Position numbers and translations under genes: made by a program
Notes under the pieces: generated by a model
Database searches by the model: none
What the model was told of the DNA's origin: nothing
What the model saw: only the letters and a program-made list of their open reading frames with translations
Shown here: piece by piece, positions 22,648 through 35,303 of the stretch
How positions within the stretch are numbered: position 1 is the first letter of the stretch
Layout of the letters: each line of letters begins with the position of its first letter
NCBI GenBank assembly: GCA_905221615.1
Contig: CAJNDT010003168.1
Span: 181,923-245,922, forward strand
Length of the DNA: 64,000 nucleotides
Direction: 5' to 3'
Origin: Symbiodinium sp. CCMP2592
Taxonomy: Eukaryota; Sar; Dinophyceae; Suessiales; Symbiodiniaceae

Positions 22648-23590
22648 TACGAGTTTCGCAGAGGTCGAGACGAAAAGAACCTTGAGATTTTGGGGTGCAG
22701 GTTATCTGGGTAAAGGCACCATTTCCTGAAGCGGACAAGGCTGTAGTCTTACGACTCCGATGTCAGAAAACTCCCAGTGTGCAGCTTTATGCAACCTGAG
22801 GGGCAAGAAGATCTGGAATGCCCTCCGGATTTTTCTGTCAGGCTAGCCTAGTCAGAATGCAAGACACGTCCTTGCAAAACTGGTCTTTGTATAATGCAGC
22901 GGGTCAATGTGAAAGAGCAGCAGGAAGCTGGCCATCGATATCTTCAAGCACACCGAATTACTTTGGGCTTCGTTTGCCGCCGAACCTACACATTTTCAAC
23001 GCAAGCCTTGAAGCTACAAGCGGACTTGAGTCTCTGCAGCATCCGCAACCCTACTGTAAGCACACATCCTTGCCAGGAGAAGCGGGCTGCCATGCTGGGT
23101 TCTTTTGCTTCCGCATAGCCACACATAGCTACACTTCGCATGATTCTGGTTTCACCGGCCACGGCCTCGCATATACCGCTGGCAAATGTGTGGGCAAGTG
23201 CGGTAAGGCAACGGCAGATGCTGGCCTGCAAGAGCCTCTTGATCGCATCCCGCACCTGTCTGTGCAGTGCATTGAACATTCCGCTTCTCGGCCGAAGTGT
23301 AGTGAGCTCCGCTGGTATGAACGAAGCTTTCAACAGGCATCCTAAGCACCGCCCTTCAACAACCCCAAGCGAAACGTCAACCCAAATGCATCTGAGCAGC
23401 CAGACGCAGAAGGCAAGGACAACAGCACACACATCCACCGTCACAAGGCCACCTTGCAAGCTTGGAGCCAATTTTCAACTGACTGATGCATCAAAACTCT
23501 GATACCCCCAACCTCGGGAAGTTGCTCTTGGAAGGAAATGCTAACAGTGGGTCGGCTCGAGCACTCTCAGCCAAACAGCGTCCCTGCCGC
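22648..23590. other. Upstream DNA of the glycosyltransferase gene, no gene recognised
   Basis: Short frames only on both strands. No promoter element is identifiable; dinoflagellate promoters lack consensus motifs that can be read by eye. Confidence 0.4.
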
Positions 23591-23624
23591 CATTTCAACG
23601 CCTAAAAAAGGCCCTCGCAACAGT

Positions 23625-24580
23625 GGTGGTCGTCGTGGTCGTCGTAGTCGTCGTAGTCGTCGTTATGGTCATTATGGTCGTCGGCATGGTCGTCGGTGTG
23701 CCGGTAGTTTCGGGGTTTTAGTTTCGGATCCTCTGCCGGGGTTTCGGATCAAAGAAGGTTCTGGGTTCGAAGTCCGCAGCTTCAGTCCGCAAAGCTCTGT
23801 TTTCTCCGCACTCCACATGCGACTAAACCTTTCCTTCTCCAATCCCTCCAGCGCATGGCACAGCCTTCATTGTGTTTGTGGTTGCGGTTGTAGTACGAGT
23901 AGCAGTAGCAGTAGCAGTAGCGGTAGGCAGAAGCAGTAGCAGTAGCAGTAGTAGCAGCAGCTGTAGTAGTAGTAGTAGCAGTAGTAGTAGTAGCAGCTGT
24001 TGTTGCTGTAGTTGCTGTTGCTGTTGTTTCTGTAGTTGTAGTTGTAGCTTTAGCTGCAGTTGTAGTTGTTGTTGGTGTTTGTCTTGCTGTTGTCGCTGTT
24101 GTTGTTGTTGCTGTTGTTGTTGTTGTTGTTGTTGATTTTGTTGTTGTCTCTCACGATGTCGATGCTGATGCCGATGGTGCTGTTGTTGCTGTTGCTGCTG
24201 CTGTTGCTGCCAAGAGAGCAGCAGCGGCAGCAGCAGAGGTCACCCGCAACTGCATGTCCGATCATCATACTCATCGTCTTCGTCATCATCCTCGGACTGA
24301 TACCACCGTGATTTTGCCGGAAGATCAACATCCGCTGCAAGAAACAGAAGAGCTAGCAGAATGCTTTTATGCAACGCAGGTGCAACACACACACACACAC
24401 ACACCGACTACAACAACACAACCCAACCACCACCAAGACCAACAACAACAAGAACAACAACACAGCAGCAGCAGCAGCAGCTGCAGCAGCTGCAACAGCA
24501 ACAGCGACAGCAACAGCGACAGCAACAACAAAAACAACAGCAGCCACCACCAAAACCCTCTGCAACTAGCACCACGAGCA
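23625..24580. repeat. Compound microsatellite tract
   Basis: Successive simple-sequence blocks: GTC/GTA-rich triplets (about 23,630-23,700), AGT/AGC triplets (about 23,895-24,000), TGT/TGC triplets (about 24,000-24,230), a CA dinucleotide run near 24,390-24,405 and CAA/CAG triplets (about 24,440-24,545). The long Ser, Cys, Asn or Gln runs in its translations come from these repeats and are not protein evidence. Confidence 0.9.
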
Positions 24581-24599
24581 CCATCAGCACCACTTCACT

Positions 24600-27500
24600 A
24601 GCACCACTAACACAAACTCACCAACAGACCAACCAAGCACAGCAGTGCCGGCTCAGCGGCCATACTGGGCTGGCACAGAAACAACAAAGCAACTTCGGTG
24701 ATTTTCCCTGGGCTGACCGTGGCAATTCAAAAATTAATACGCTGGCAAGTTACAGATCATGTGCTCGCGATCCTTCATCTTGTCCCTCAGATGATTTCTC
24801 AGACCAGCTTAGATGGCAACTCCTCGACTCGGCCACCGCACCATAACTTACGAGCAATATCGAGCAAAACCAAGCATCATTAAGAGGGCAATGTCAGCTC
24901 CGGTAATGGACTCAGTGTACAGTCCCTACATGGCTAAGTGTGGCGGTCGTCAACAGGTCGAGGCGGGGTTCGCACCCGACTGAGACGTTGGGATGACACG
25001 ACTCCAAGTACTGTGGACATCACCTCGAGTGAATCGAGTGGGCAAAACCATACAGGGAATCCCACAAGGAGCTGGGCGGGATGTCTTATTGCATGGAAAG
25101 CCTCTGCAAGGTAGCCAAGCTCACGACTAATGACTAATGCTGCTCGCAGATTCAAGCTGCACTTCCCTTTCAAATTTGATCCCTGAGGTCCGCAAGCCCA
25201 TCCTGACTAATTACAGTGTGCAAAGGAACACAAGTGCAGACATTTTCTGCACGTGGATGTAATCGTCGCGGGTCCATCGCCAGAGCCGCCTTAGCACGCA
25301 TGCTGCAGCTGGAACGGCTCTGTCACATGACTCGCTGCAATGGGCGGCATGCACTCAAGTACTGCTCATGTCTGGTCCCCATTCTATCACCACAAGCCGA
25401 TTCAGCTGGACTAGCCGATGACCCGACATGTCGACATGTTCAGACTGGTTGGCCGCTACAGTATTTATTTGCTTCATGGAGTCGACGAGGAATCCCGCTC
25501 AAGCTGCAACAGCATGTGCAAAAGTCCGATAGCTACCCGCCGAGGCGAGAATGCCGCCCCTTGGAACGGAACGAGAAGTCAACTACTTCATGCTCATGGA
25601 AAAACATCAGGAAAAGCTTGGGCACAGCCCTGCTACTTCATGTTCTTTTCTGCCTTTATCTCAAAACCCACCCAGAAATGTGCAGCATGTCCTGCCAAGG
25701 GTGAAACCCAACATTGGGCGGAAAAGATGCAACATGCTCCTTGGCGCCAGGCGAAGTGTCCACGTCGTCGAAGCTACTCTGCAGAGAGCGGAGCTGCCAG
25801 CCCTCGATTGCAAAAATCTGCCACGCTCTACCATCCTGCGTTGTTGCGGACACCTCACATAGCCTTGTACTTTGAGGTATCTGCGACATGATCAACCGGA
25901 CCGGCAAAGCGTCCTAGCTTCTTGGGATTGGCAAGAAAAGCGTTTGCTTGTTGGGTCTGCCGGTTGGCTCGTGTGATTTAAACAAGCAGTAGCTGCATCA
26001 TCCTTGCGGTGCACATGCCCTGATGGAGCGAAGGTTCAAAGCTTCACATACAAGTACAGACCAGATTCAGAACACGATGATGATGCGTGTAGCGTCGGTA
26101 AGATAAACATGTGAGTGTGACTGCGAGGTTCGTGTCTCGATCCTCCAGAGATTTCATCCAACGCATCTTAAAACATTGGGACATCCAGCCTCGTAGGCAT
26201 CTGGCAGAAAGAGGCGAACAACTTCAAACGGTAGAGATCCTTGGCAGCAGATCTGTTCAAGCTCCACCTGTGCCAAAACCCCCAAAACCAATGACAGAGA
26301 GCCAGGCGACAGCCAGACAAGAGAAGCGAAGACAGACTGAATCTCGAGTGGATCACTACAATCCTGCATTTTGTAGAATCTCGACTGTTTGGCTGCCTTG
26401 CAGCCATACCTGAAGCCACGACGAAGAAAGAGCCAGGCGAGACGTACTTGTACCGCCGACATCCCCTTCACTTAGGAATGAATGCTTGACCAGTGTCGAT
26501 GGCACTCTAGCCAAGGCCGGCCAGGGCAAGTCGTTACTTTGCCGAACTTGCCTCCGGGAGGGACGGTGGGTGCGCCTAACAGCGTTCCTAAGGTTGGCTG
26601 CGATTGGATTCTTTGGAATGAACTGAAGTCTGAAGTGCGAGATCTGGGCACAACACTTAGCCCAGGCCTGGTCCAGGAAAGTGGAGCACGATCGGACGCG
26701 ATTTCGTCAGCCTGTGACGAGATGCGGCGAGAGAATAGAAAAGCCGTATGCCTCAGATCTTAGCCTTTAGACAACGAAGTCTAGGCGATGAAACTCAAAG
26801 CCATGGGGCTCTCGGGCAGTGTTCTCAGGAAAGTTGGTTATCTTGCTGCCTGCATGTCACCTTACCGGGGCCTTGACCTTCAGCTTCCAAGTGCATCTGC
26901 AGCCTGTCACCGCATAACAACCTCCTCAGCCCTAAACTTCCTAAACCCTGCAGTCTCGAGTCTCGAGCAAGAAATGCAGCCAAACAGCCAAACAGAACTT
27001 CCCAACTGCACCACGAAGCGGCGCGCGGGCCTGGCCTGTTTTCGATCCAACGGCTGCCTTCGGCCTGTACAGCAGCTCAGCACGTATCCGCAAGCCATCC
27101 GCAAGCTCTGGCAAAACGTGCGGTGTCCTCCGTCCTCCGCCGTCCCCGGCAGTCCAAGCCTCCACTAAGACGACAGATCCTGCTGGCTGCAGCAACTCCT
27201 CAAGCACTTGTTGCACAGACACGGAGCTGGAAGGAAAAGCTCGAACTCGTCGATGTGCACACATGTCACACATCGTGGGGGCGGGCTGCAACCAAAGGAA
27301 CAGCCCGTCCCCACGTCAAAGGAGCAGAAAATTCCATGACTCTTTCCACGGCAATTCCCTCAAAACTCCTCTGCCCACGGTCCGTCCAGGATGCCCTCGA
27401 TGCCTGGTGGGGGCAAAGCATACGAGAGCTGTCTAGCACGAAGTCAGAGTCTTCGTGTGTCTTCCTCTGCCCCTTCACAGTCACGGGTGAGGGTCGTTTC

Positions 27501-28790
27501 CAGGCTCCTAATGCAGGCTCGGAGCCGTATGCATTCAAGAACAGCTCGCTGCGGTAGTCCTTGACAGGGAAAGGCTTCAAGCTCAATTTCACAGCTGTTC
27601 CAATTGAGGTCCAGCATTGCTTTGAATGTCTGCCACACCACGCTGATCTCAAAATGCCGGGACAACCGAAAAATGTCCATCGTCCCAATTCAAAAATGCA
27701 GCAGTGCAGCGATGTCTCACCCTATTGTCTGTACTGTGTCCCTTCCAAGTGGTTCAACAACTACGTTTCTTCATCAGATGCGACGTATGCTTCGAGCATG
27801 GGCTTGCGAAGCTTTTGACGGTTGAGTTCTTGGCTCCGAAACGGCTATCAAACCTCTAACTGGAGAAAAACACTTGTCGCAGACGGAAATCTCTGCCACA
27901 TTCTCCACACATATCAAATCCCTCAGCCCCCGAAACGGCGCTGTCCAGGCTGGCCAACTGGGGCTTGTGGTACAACATGACCTCGGTGACGAAAACCTGC
28001 GAACATTCAAGGAAGTCTAATCAGCTATGGTCCAGTAAGACTCTCGACTCCTTGAAGTGCAGTGGCACTCTCAGACTTGCGTCCCTTTGAGATTCGGAGC
28101 CCAAGGGCCGGCCTGGTCGTTAGCGTCTTGTTGAATGGGCACCTCGGCAAGCGGTTCAGGCGAGACCTGTATAGGGGCTGGAAACATCGAAAGAAAGTCT
28201 CACTCTGCCAGCTTCTGCCAAGGTGCGGAGAGGAAGTCTCGCAGGGCCCAGACCCTGCCAGCCATGAGCCCCGCGTTAAGGAAGCGCCAAGGGCCATCTG
28301 GGCTGCTGAGCATTTTCGGGTCTTGCTACAGTAACCGTGGCGTTCGAGGGTCCAGAGATCTTCGGAAGAACACAGCTTCTGTTTTTCGGCATGACATGCT
28401 TACACGGCAGAGAGAATCCCGAAGACGCTACGTACGTCGACCTGGGCCGCAAAATGCCACAGGGTCGCCTTGCACATCCTGAAACCTGGCCGGCCTGTGG
28501 AACTATCCGAGAGGTCGAGGCACTCGCGTTCATTTGCTTGGCGCGGGCCTCTTGCTCCTTTGACCGTCGGCAACAGTCGAGGAATCAAACTGGTTTGCCT
28601 GTTTGCGCGAGAAAAGTCGCCTTGGAGTCCCTCCATCCCCCAAGCTGGGGACACTTCTTGCCTGGCTCCTCAAACAACCCCAAGCCGCCCAAGCCAGCGC
28701 TGACAAGCCACCTCCACCTGAGCTTCGGAGTTGCATGCATGACCTCGCACCTGCAAATGAAAGCTCTGAGGTTCGCAACAAGACATCGGA
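24600..28790. other. Unassigned host DNA
   Basis: No confident gene. One minus-strand stretch at about 27,340-27,560 is coding-like (SELFLNAYGSEPALGAWKRP) and vaguely recalls a starch-binding CBM20 strand pattern, but it is too short to call. Everything else is short frames. Confidence 0.35.
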
Positions 28791-28841
28791 CAAGCAAATG
28801 CAGAGATGAGCAGTGAAGCCTTTGTTCAAGTGCCCCCCAAC

Positions 28842-29529
28842 TCAAATTCTCCGAGTTGCAAGGTCCCCTTTCCAGGTCTCAGCACCGAAGAAGACCGACC
28901 GCCCAGAGTCGGCCTCCAGGCGCCTCAGAGGCTTCCGAGGGGCCAGGCCGCTGGGCCACCGGTGAAGCAGGCACCATGGTGCAGGCAACCAAGCTGCTCC
29001 AGCCGCACACAAATGTCTGCCTCCTTGCCGATGATGACACTGTCCTCGACTTCTGACGCGGGACGGTTCCAGCCAGACCGCGAAGAGACCCACGCCGACA
29101 AGAACCCTTCCCTGATGCAAATAAAGCCCAGGCGCATAGCAGTCCACGAAGACAACCCAGTCACACTGCTGTGCAGGCAGCATCTGGCTGAGGTATCGGT
29201 TCAGCGCATGGAGCCTCCCACAGATGCTGGTTCAATGGAGCCTGTTCACTTGGCGAGGCTGAATGCACGTGATTCGTGCCCTGTCGTCGAGAAGTCAACG
29301 CCCAATGGCTGGTGGTCAAGCGCCTGATTGTGAGGTTCCCCCAATTGGCGCCCAGGCCGTAGTCCAGAAGCATCACCTGCGCAAAACGTTCGGTCGACAG
29401 GCTGACAGTCTGGACGTGCGCTTGAAGGCTCCGAGAAAGTGGAAAGTGGGGACATACGCTTCTGTGTTGACACAGTGTACTCTCTGGAGCAGGGTTCAAC
29501 AGCCGCCATGCCCCGTCACCTGGTGTCAA
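28842..29529 (-). CDS. Possible exons of a PLOD-like glycosyltransferase
   Basis: Three short minus-strand pieces in order recall the N-terminal glycosyltransferase domain of PLOD (procollagen lysyl hydroxylase) and GT25-type enzymes. They are LLDYGLGANWGN near 29,370, LPAQQCDWVVFVDCYA near 29,150 (like the family's FTDxYD strand) and SGRSVFFGAETW near 28,880 (like VVFGAExxCWP). Frames differ and exon ends are unresolved. The order and spacing fit the family, but each match is short, so this is a weak call. Confidence 0.3.
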
Positions 29530-31855
29530 GCAAGTTTCATATTACCTGGAAAGCCTTACCAGACCTGTTTCTGCTTACACCATGCTTCGGCTACCTTTTC
29601 GGAACTGACTCTGCCTGGCCAATCGTCGCAGCCGCCGACGCGAAGAAAGAGGACCTGTTGACAGTGTGTTCACTCATCCAAACACACCAAACACACATGT
29701 CGCATGCACACGCACACATCCTCACGCGCGCGCAAACACACGTATATACACATCCTTCCATGCACCCTTCAAGTCGCTTCAATGTCGTTCATCGCTACCT
29801 GTTTGATTTTCGTTTCGAAGTTCGTTGAATGTCCGCTACCTGTTGCTTGTTGGGGTTGGGCGGCCTTCTCGAGGCTCAACCTATGGGGAAAGTAGCTCCA
29901 GCTGCAAGGCTGCACATGCCGCATGCCCATCCAAGGCACATCCCCAGATCGAGCTGACTGGCGAATGTCGCCACATGCACTCGAGCGCCTGAGCCTGCAC
30001 CTGAGTTCAGGAAAGTTCGCAAGTTTCACAGGACATTGACTGACGAAGTTCTATATCCAGATGCCGGGGAGTTTCGCACAAGTTCCGATTCCAGCCGGAG
30101 GGATCAAGCTGCAAGAAGGTAAACATGCACGGATCTTCAACAAGCATTGAAACTAGCAGCTTGAGGGCATCCCGGCACCAGATGTGGTATGGCACATACG
30201 GCATAGACTCCACGCTCTCCACATGCTGAAGTCGAACTCTAGGCGAAACAAGTTCCGAAATCCGGCACGGTTTTTGACTAGTGACTAGGAGTATACGTAT
30301 GCCCAGTCTTTTGAACACATACCGGTGCATCTCAGGCATCTTGCCTCAATGTTGTACATGCAATGCAAGATCTGGTCAAACCATCGCAAGAAAAGTCAGT
30401 CTAGCCGTGTCTGTCAGTCACTGTCGCTGGAAACCCACAGAAGGACAGGCATACCAAGCCAATCCATGATCGAAGCCACTTTTGAAGTGGACAACGCAAG
30501 CACTGGTATGAAGACAAAGGCTACTGAGGCTGGCGGAAGACAGGCTCGTACACCCACGACGCTTGCAGCCCAGCTGAGCATCCGACAGGGCGGTGCAGCA
30601 CCTTCACCTGGAACTCACATTAAATTGCAAGCTCTTCCCGTCGCTTGAATGCGTCATGTTTCCACACTGTTCCCTTCTCTTCTGTTCGTGTGCTTCCCGT
30701 TTGACGCTGGTGGTGACACTGAAGCTTGCCCTCTGGAATGACAATGTAAGCACTGAAATCAGCGATGCCCTGCAACCGGTATGCCGAAGCCATTAGATTC
30801 ATGGGACAGTAAACCGACATCACATGATGTGCCGTACATCCCGTCTGATGTTACATCTCTGCTTCCAGGGTTCAAGCCTCATCTTTCCGAACAACTGGAC
30901 AACTGGAAAGGGTTGCAGTGAGGAGTGGCATCTGTAGTTGTGGAAACCTGAAACCTCAATGCCTACAAGCCTCGGCGTGCGATGCACCATTAAGTTAAGG
31001 CCTTACGACATCCTTGGAGCCGTAGTGCGGCACACACAGGTGCAGAAGGACACGAAGCCATGGATTTTAGAAATCGGCAAGTGGTGATTCTGCGCGAACC
31101 GCATAGGCTTTAGAACCTTAAGGAGAATAGAGATTTGCGCCAGGCCAGGTTGCGCATTCACAGACCTCCGATGTAAGCAAGACTTTCACATCCAAAATGC
31201 TGTTCCCCAACCCTCCACTGTTCGTGACTCATTGCTTCGTTCGACATGCTCGGCGAAGCCTCTAGCATGTTGAAGCAGCAAGAAAGCGCCATGCAGAGCC
31301 AGCGACAGGCCCATCTGAAAGATTACAGTACAACCGCAGACAGATGTCGAAAGGTTCGGCTGTTTCGTGTCTCCCCGGAACCGCGGCTTACCCTTTTGTT
31401 GAACCGTGAATGCGACTTGCCGTGTCAAACGACAACCTGCCTCAAGGATATGTGCTTTCTAACCTACGGCTACCAAATTCCGCTTCGTGTTCCAGCAGAC
31501 CGATGTCATTCACCCACAAGTTGGCAGGAGCAGACGAAAAACACACATGTTCAGCACGTAACTTGAAGTCTACGTGAACTTCTGAGAACAAAATCTGCTT
31601 GCAGGATTTTTCCAACTACCGACGCCTGAAACCATAGCAGTCTTGTGCAAGTAGTTTGTCGAAGAGCCATCTGCAAATGGCCATCTTGGATGGTGTTTGT
31701 GTGCAAGCAACCAATCGGCACGATAAGCATCTGGCCCAAATAACAACACTCGCCTTGTCATCTTGCCGAAACTCCAAATACTGGAGACTTGAAAGGGAAA
31801 GAAAGGTTTGATCAAAAACGGCCAACATGCTGCAGCACCCTACCTTCCTTTCGGC
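29530..31855. other. Unassigned host DNA left of the copia element
   Basis: Contains a CA/CG-rich simple repeat at about 29,680-29,760 and short frames only. Nothing recognisable. Confidence 0.4.
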
Positions 31856-31860
31856 GGAAA
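31856..31860. repeat. Target-site duplication, left copy (GGAAA)
   Basis: GGAAA directly before the left LTR matches GGAAA directly after the right LTR at 53,939-53,943. Five bases is the normal length for Ty1/copia integrases. Confidence 0.85.
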
Positions 31861-32038
31861 TGTTAAAGAACGGGCTTCACTAAGGGTTCCTACCCACAAA
31901 GACTGTCGGACACTTTTGTTCCTGGGCACGGTGTGTCCTGGGGTCTCGAGCCTGCACGTCGCGTGTGCGTGACGGCTGTTCCTGTACATTAACTGTACTG
32001 CACTAGCTGTGTTACTGTTCCTGGCAGAATGTTTAACA
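31861..32038 (-). repeat. 3' LTR of the copia element
   Basis: 178 bp, identical by eye to 53,761-53,938, with TG...CA ends inside a 7-bp inverted repeat (TGTTAAA/TTTAACA). In minus orientation it is preceded by a purine-rich stretch (GAAGGCGGGG) at 32,039-32,048, the likely polypurine tract for plus-strand priming. The LTR itself holds four GTTCCT motifs. Confidence 0.95.
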
Positions 32039-32332
32039 CCCCGCCTTCGGAGTTAGCGAAAGTTCCTCGACTGAGGTGACTCCGACTTTTCCTTGACAAA
32101 CAGTAAACACGCTGCAGTTCCTTTTCACTTGCAAAACAAACACTGTTCCTCATCGCAAACGTATGCGCACGTTCACTCGCAATCCTCTCCAAGGTTGCTC
32201 GACTGTACAAAAGACGTTCCTGCACTTTACCTAGATCACCACAGAAACAAAAAGGGCTGTGCCACGGTTCCTGTGTCCTGCTGCTTCTTTCCTCGGCTCT
32301 CTGGCCTCAGTACTGCTCGCGGTTCCTTTGCT
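32039..32332 (-). other. 3' untranslated region of the copia element
   Basis: No ORF of note. Lies between the polyprotein stop and the 3' LTR and carries about seven TTCCT motifs (AGGAA on the element's sense strand) in 294 bp. Confidence 0.7.
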
Positions 32333-35085
32333 TCACTGGAAGGTTACTTTGCCTTCCTCTTCGCTGTCTTTAGCTTCCTCTTGGTCGTGAAGCTGTTCCT
32401 TTAGCCACTCTTCTTTCATCTTTGCTTGCGCTTTGCACTTTTCTTTTCCTTGCTTGTCCTTTGACGCTGCTTTCCAACCTGTTTCCTTTGATCCTGAATA
32501 CCAGTACCACTGTGCCTTGGCTTCGTTCCACTTCCACTGGTATTTCCTGTTCTGGAAACTGTAGACTGCAAACCAGTTTCCTTCAAACTCTCCTTTTCCT
32601 TTTCCTTTCATGAACGATGCTTCGTTCACTGGTCCTTTGGCGGACAGTTCTGGGTCGTCCTTGTCTTCTTCCTTCTGCTTGTGCTGTGTGACGTTCGGTG
32701 GCTCCTTTCCTGTTGCTTTTCCTGTTCCTTTTGCTTCTGGCTTCTCCTCTTCCTTTGCTGGTGTTGTGTCTGGCTCTGTGGGTGCCTGCGACCCGGCTGC
32801 TGATCCTCTGCTCTCAAGCTCCTGTGTAAGGCTTGCAATCCTTTCTTTATCCTCTTTGCGTTCCTTCATCATCTCCTTCATCATCTCTTCAAGCTTCTGG
32901 ATCCTGTCTCCTTCACCTGATCCTGTTGCTGTTGTTGCTGCTGCCTTCTTTTCTGCTTCCTTCTTGGCAATGTACGCTGACGCTGCCTTTTGATCTTCCT
33001 CTCTTTTCTTCCTGGCTTCCTTCTCCTTTCTTTTCTTCTCCTGCTCCTTTCTTTCCTTTTCCTCTTTGGCTGCTGCGGCTGCTGCTTTCTCCTCTGCCTC
33101 CTTTGCTGCTGCCGCTTCGGTCTCCTCCTTTTCCTTTGCTTCTCTCTCTGCTTTGGCTTTGGCTGCTGCTTCTACCTCTCGCCTTCTCTCGGCGGCTGCG
33201 GCTGCTTCCTGCCTTGCTGCTTCCTTGTCTCTCTTCTCCTGTTCTTCTGCTGCCGCTTCCAGAATCAACCTTGCTTTGGCAATCTGCTCCTCTTTTGCCT
33301 TCTTCTCCTCTTCTGCTTTTGCTTTTGCTTCTCTTTGTTCCTTTGAGATCCTGTCCTGTTCTTCCCAGTATTTGCGATCATCTTCATCTCGAGGTCGAAA
33401 TCCTGTGCTTTCTGCTCTTGCCTTTGGCTTTCCTTTTCCTTTTCCTTCCTTCTTTCCTTTTGTTCCTTTCTCGTGCTTGTACGTGTAGTCCTTGTCGACC
33501 CACTGCTTTTCTCCTGTAACTCTGTGTTGCCTGTAGATCTCGCCGTTCTCGGAGTATTCCTTCCATTCGCTGGCGTAGTCGTAGGGGTACGGAAAAAGCT
33601 TCTTCTCCTCTTCCTTTTCCTTGAGCCTTTGCTTGCTTTTGGCGTTGATCTCCGCGATCTTCTTCTTCCTTCTCTCTTCCTTTGCTTCCTCACTTTCTTC
33701 TTCCTCTGCTGCTGCTGCTGTTCCTTCATCGGGGTACTCCCCGGGATCTTCTCCTCCAACGTAGCTGTTGACGTAGGCCTCGTTCTCGTTGCCGGCTTCC
33801 TGCTCTCGTTCCTGGATGCCCTCGAAGTAGCCTCGGTCCGAATATTCCTTCCTTTCCTGGGACGTAGGTGACGTAGCTCTCGACGGTGCTGTTCCTTGTC
33901 CGTGTCCTTCACGACGTAGTTCACCTTCTAGTTCTCGGTCCTTGGCTTCTCTTTTCCTTTGTTCTTCTTCGTCTTCTTCCTCTTCTTCTTGTTCCTCTTG
34001 CTGCTGCTCGTAGAAGTCCTGCATCATCTGGTTCAGCTGTTCCTTTACGGCGTCACATGTACCTAGGACGAAGGCCATGTGTTCCTTGACTTGTTGCCGG
34101 TCTCTGTCGTTCTGTTCGGCCATTTCCTGAACCTGGTGCTTGACGTCGTAGATTTGTCCTGTCAAGGACTCCACACAACCAGCCACGTGTTCCTGGCTTT
34201 TGCGCAAACGCGCAGCTTCCTCTGTGTTCTTCCTGATCGACTCCGCGATCAAGTTCCTTTCATCAGAAGCGTTCCTTAAGGCTGTCGCCGCTTCCTTCAA
34301 AATTTCCAGTTCCTTGAAAACTTCCGCTGTGTTCTTGCTCGAACTCGCGCTTGCTTCCATGGCTGCTAAGGTTCCTTGGCTCTGTCGTTCTAAGGTTCCT
34401 TGACCTTCTGCTACCGGGCGAACTAGTTCCTGGATACCTGAGCGTTCCGCGAGTGTTCCGCAGAGTTCCTTGAGCTGCGAAGGCATCTCACAACATGTTG
34501 TTCCATGCGCTGTTCCTGCAGACGTTCCTAGCTCACATGCACTCATGTCACTGCACATGCCGTCCTGCTCACATGCACTTGCACAACAGAAAACATGTTC
34601 CTGAAAGTCTGGCTGAAACTCTTCTTCCTGAACACAACTCTCAAAACACTGTTCCTTGAAACTCTGAATCTGAAGACTGTCTGAAATACCTGAAATTCCT
34701 GCAAACAACAAAGCTGCAAAAGACAAAGTTCCTGGGCTCTTGATCATTCTTACAACTGCTTTAGCTTGTGTTTGGGCCTTGTGTTCCTTGAGCTCTTCTC
34801 TGCCTACTGGTTCATTCTCGCTGGTTTGAAAACCTAGCCAGTGCAACAACAGTCTGATACGTTTCGCTGAAAGGGGCTTGGTACCTATGTCGGCTGTGTT
34901 CTCCTTGGTTCCTACTGGGTGAACACTAATTGTTCCTTCTTTGTGGAGGTCTTGAAGAAAAAGGGTCCTGATCTGCAAATGCTTGACTCTTCCTACACCT
35001 TGCCTTGTAATAATTCCTCTAGCTGCAGAAGAATCCATGTACAAGTGTACCTTGCATTGTTTCCTGGTCAAGAATTCCACTGCTT
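32333..35085 (-). CDS. Copia polyprotein, 3' part: end of RNase H plus long coiled-coil/WW-like extension
   Basis: An open frame runs from 35,245, but its first 54 codons belong to the nested insertion; copia coding resumes at 35,085. The segment has AVEFLTRKQC and the third RNase H catalytic Asp in LYMDSSAARG, then NTADIGTKPL, the usual C-terminal RNase H signature. Beyond RNase H are about 800 extra residues: a hydrophobic segment (GTLSFAALLFAGISG), a Cys-rich stretch, long Glu/Lys/Arg/Ala coiled-coil regions, a WW-domain-like unit (two Trp 21 residues apart with GEIYRQHRVTG between, start-of-frame residues 561-582) and a Trp-rich C-terminus (YQWKWNEAKAQWYWY). The extension occupies the position of env-like ORFs in other elements; its function is unknown. 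Confidence 0.85.
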
Positions 35086-35303
35086 TATTTCCCAACGAAA
35101 CTTCCGTTTGCGCGCGTAACGGGAAACCCTTAACCGCGCTGCAGTTAAACCCTGTGCAAGCACTCTCTTTTTTTTCTCCTAGCGGACATGGGGGGTCAGT
35201 TCGGGCCCGATCTTCGGGCACTGAAACGAAGGATGCCGCTGGCATCTGTCTGAAAAGAACGACCGCTGGTCGCAGGTAAGGCGAACGACTGGTTCACCCC
35301 CCT
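35086..35303. repeat. Terminal repeat Q of the nested element, copy 1
   Basis: Matches 35,720-35,936 except for one T in a T run. Starts TATTTCCCAACGAAAC. Contains perfect hairpins with three-base loops: GCCCGA-TCT-TCGGGC (35,205-35,219), GATGCC-GCT-GGCATC (35,232-35,246) and CGACC-GCT-GGTCG (35,260-35,272). Confidence 0.9.

Noticed and set aside
23872..24601. Ser/Cys-, Asn- and Gln-rich ORFs
   Set aside because: Translations of triplet microsatellites in several frames; no non-repeat protein sequence.
32610..33924. Long plus-strand and off-frame ORFs opposite the copia extension (Leu/Phe/Ser-rich or Arg/Lys-rich)
   Set aside because: Antisense or shifted readings of the Glu/Lys/Ala-rich coiled-coil coding sequence; composition is explained by the real minus frame.
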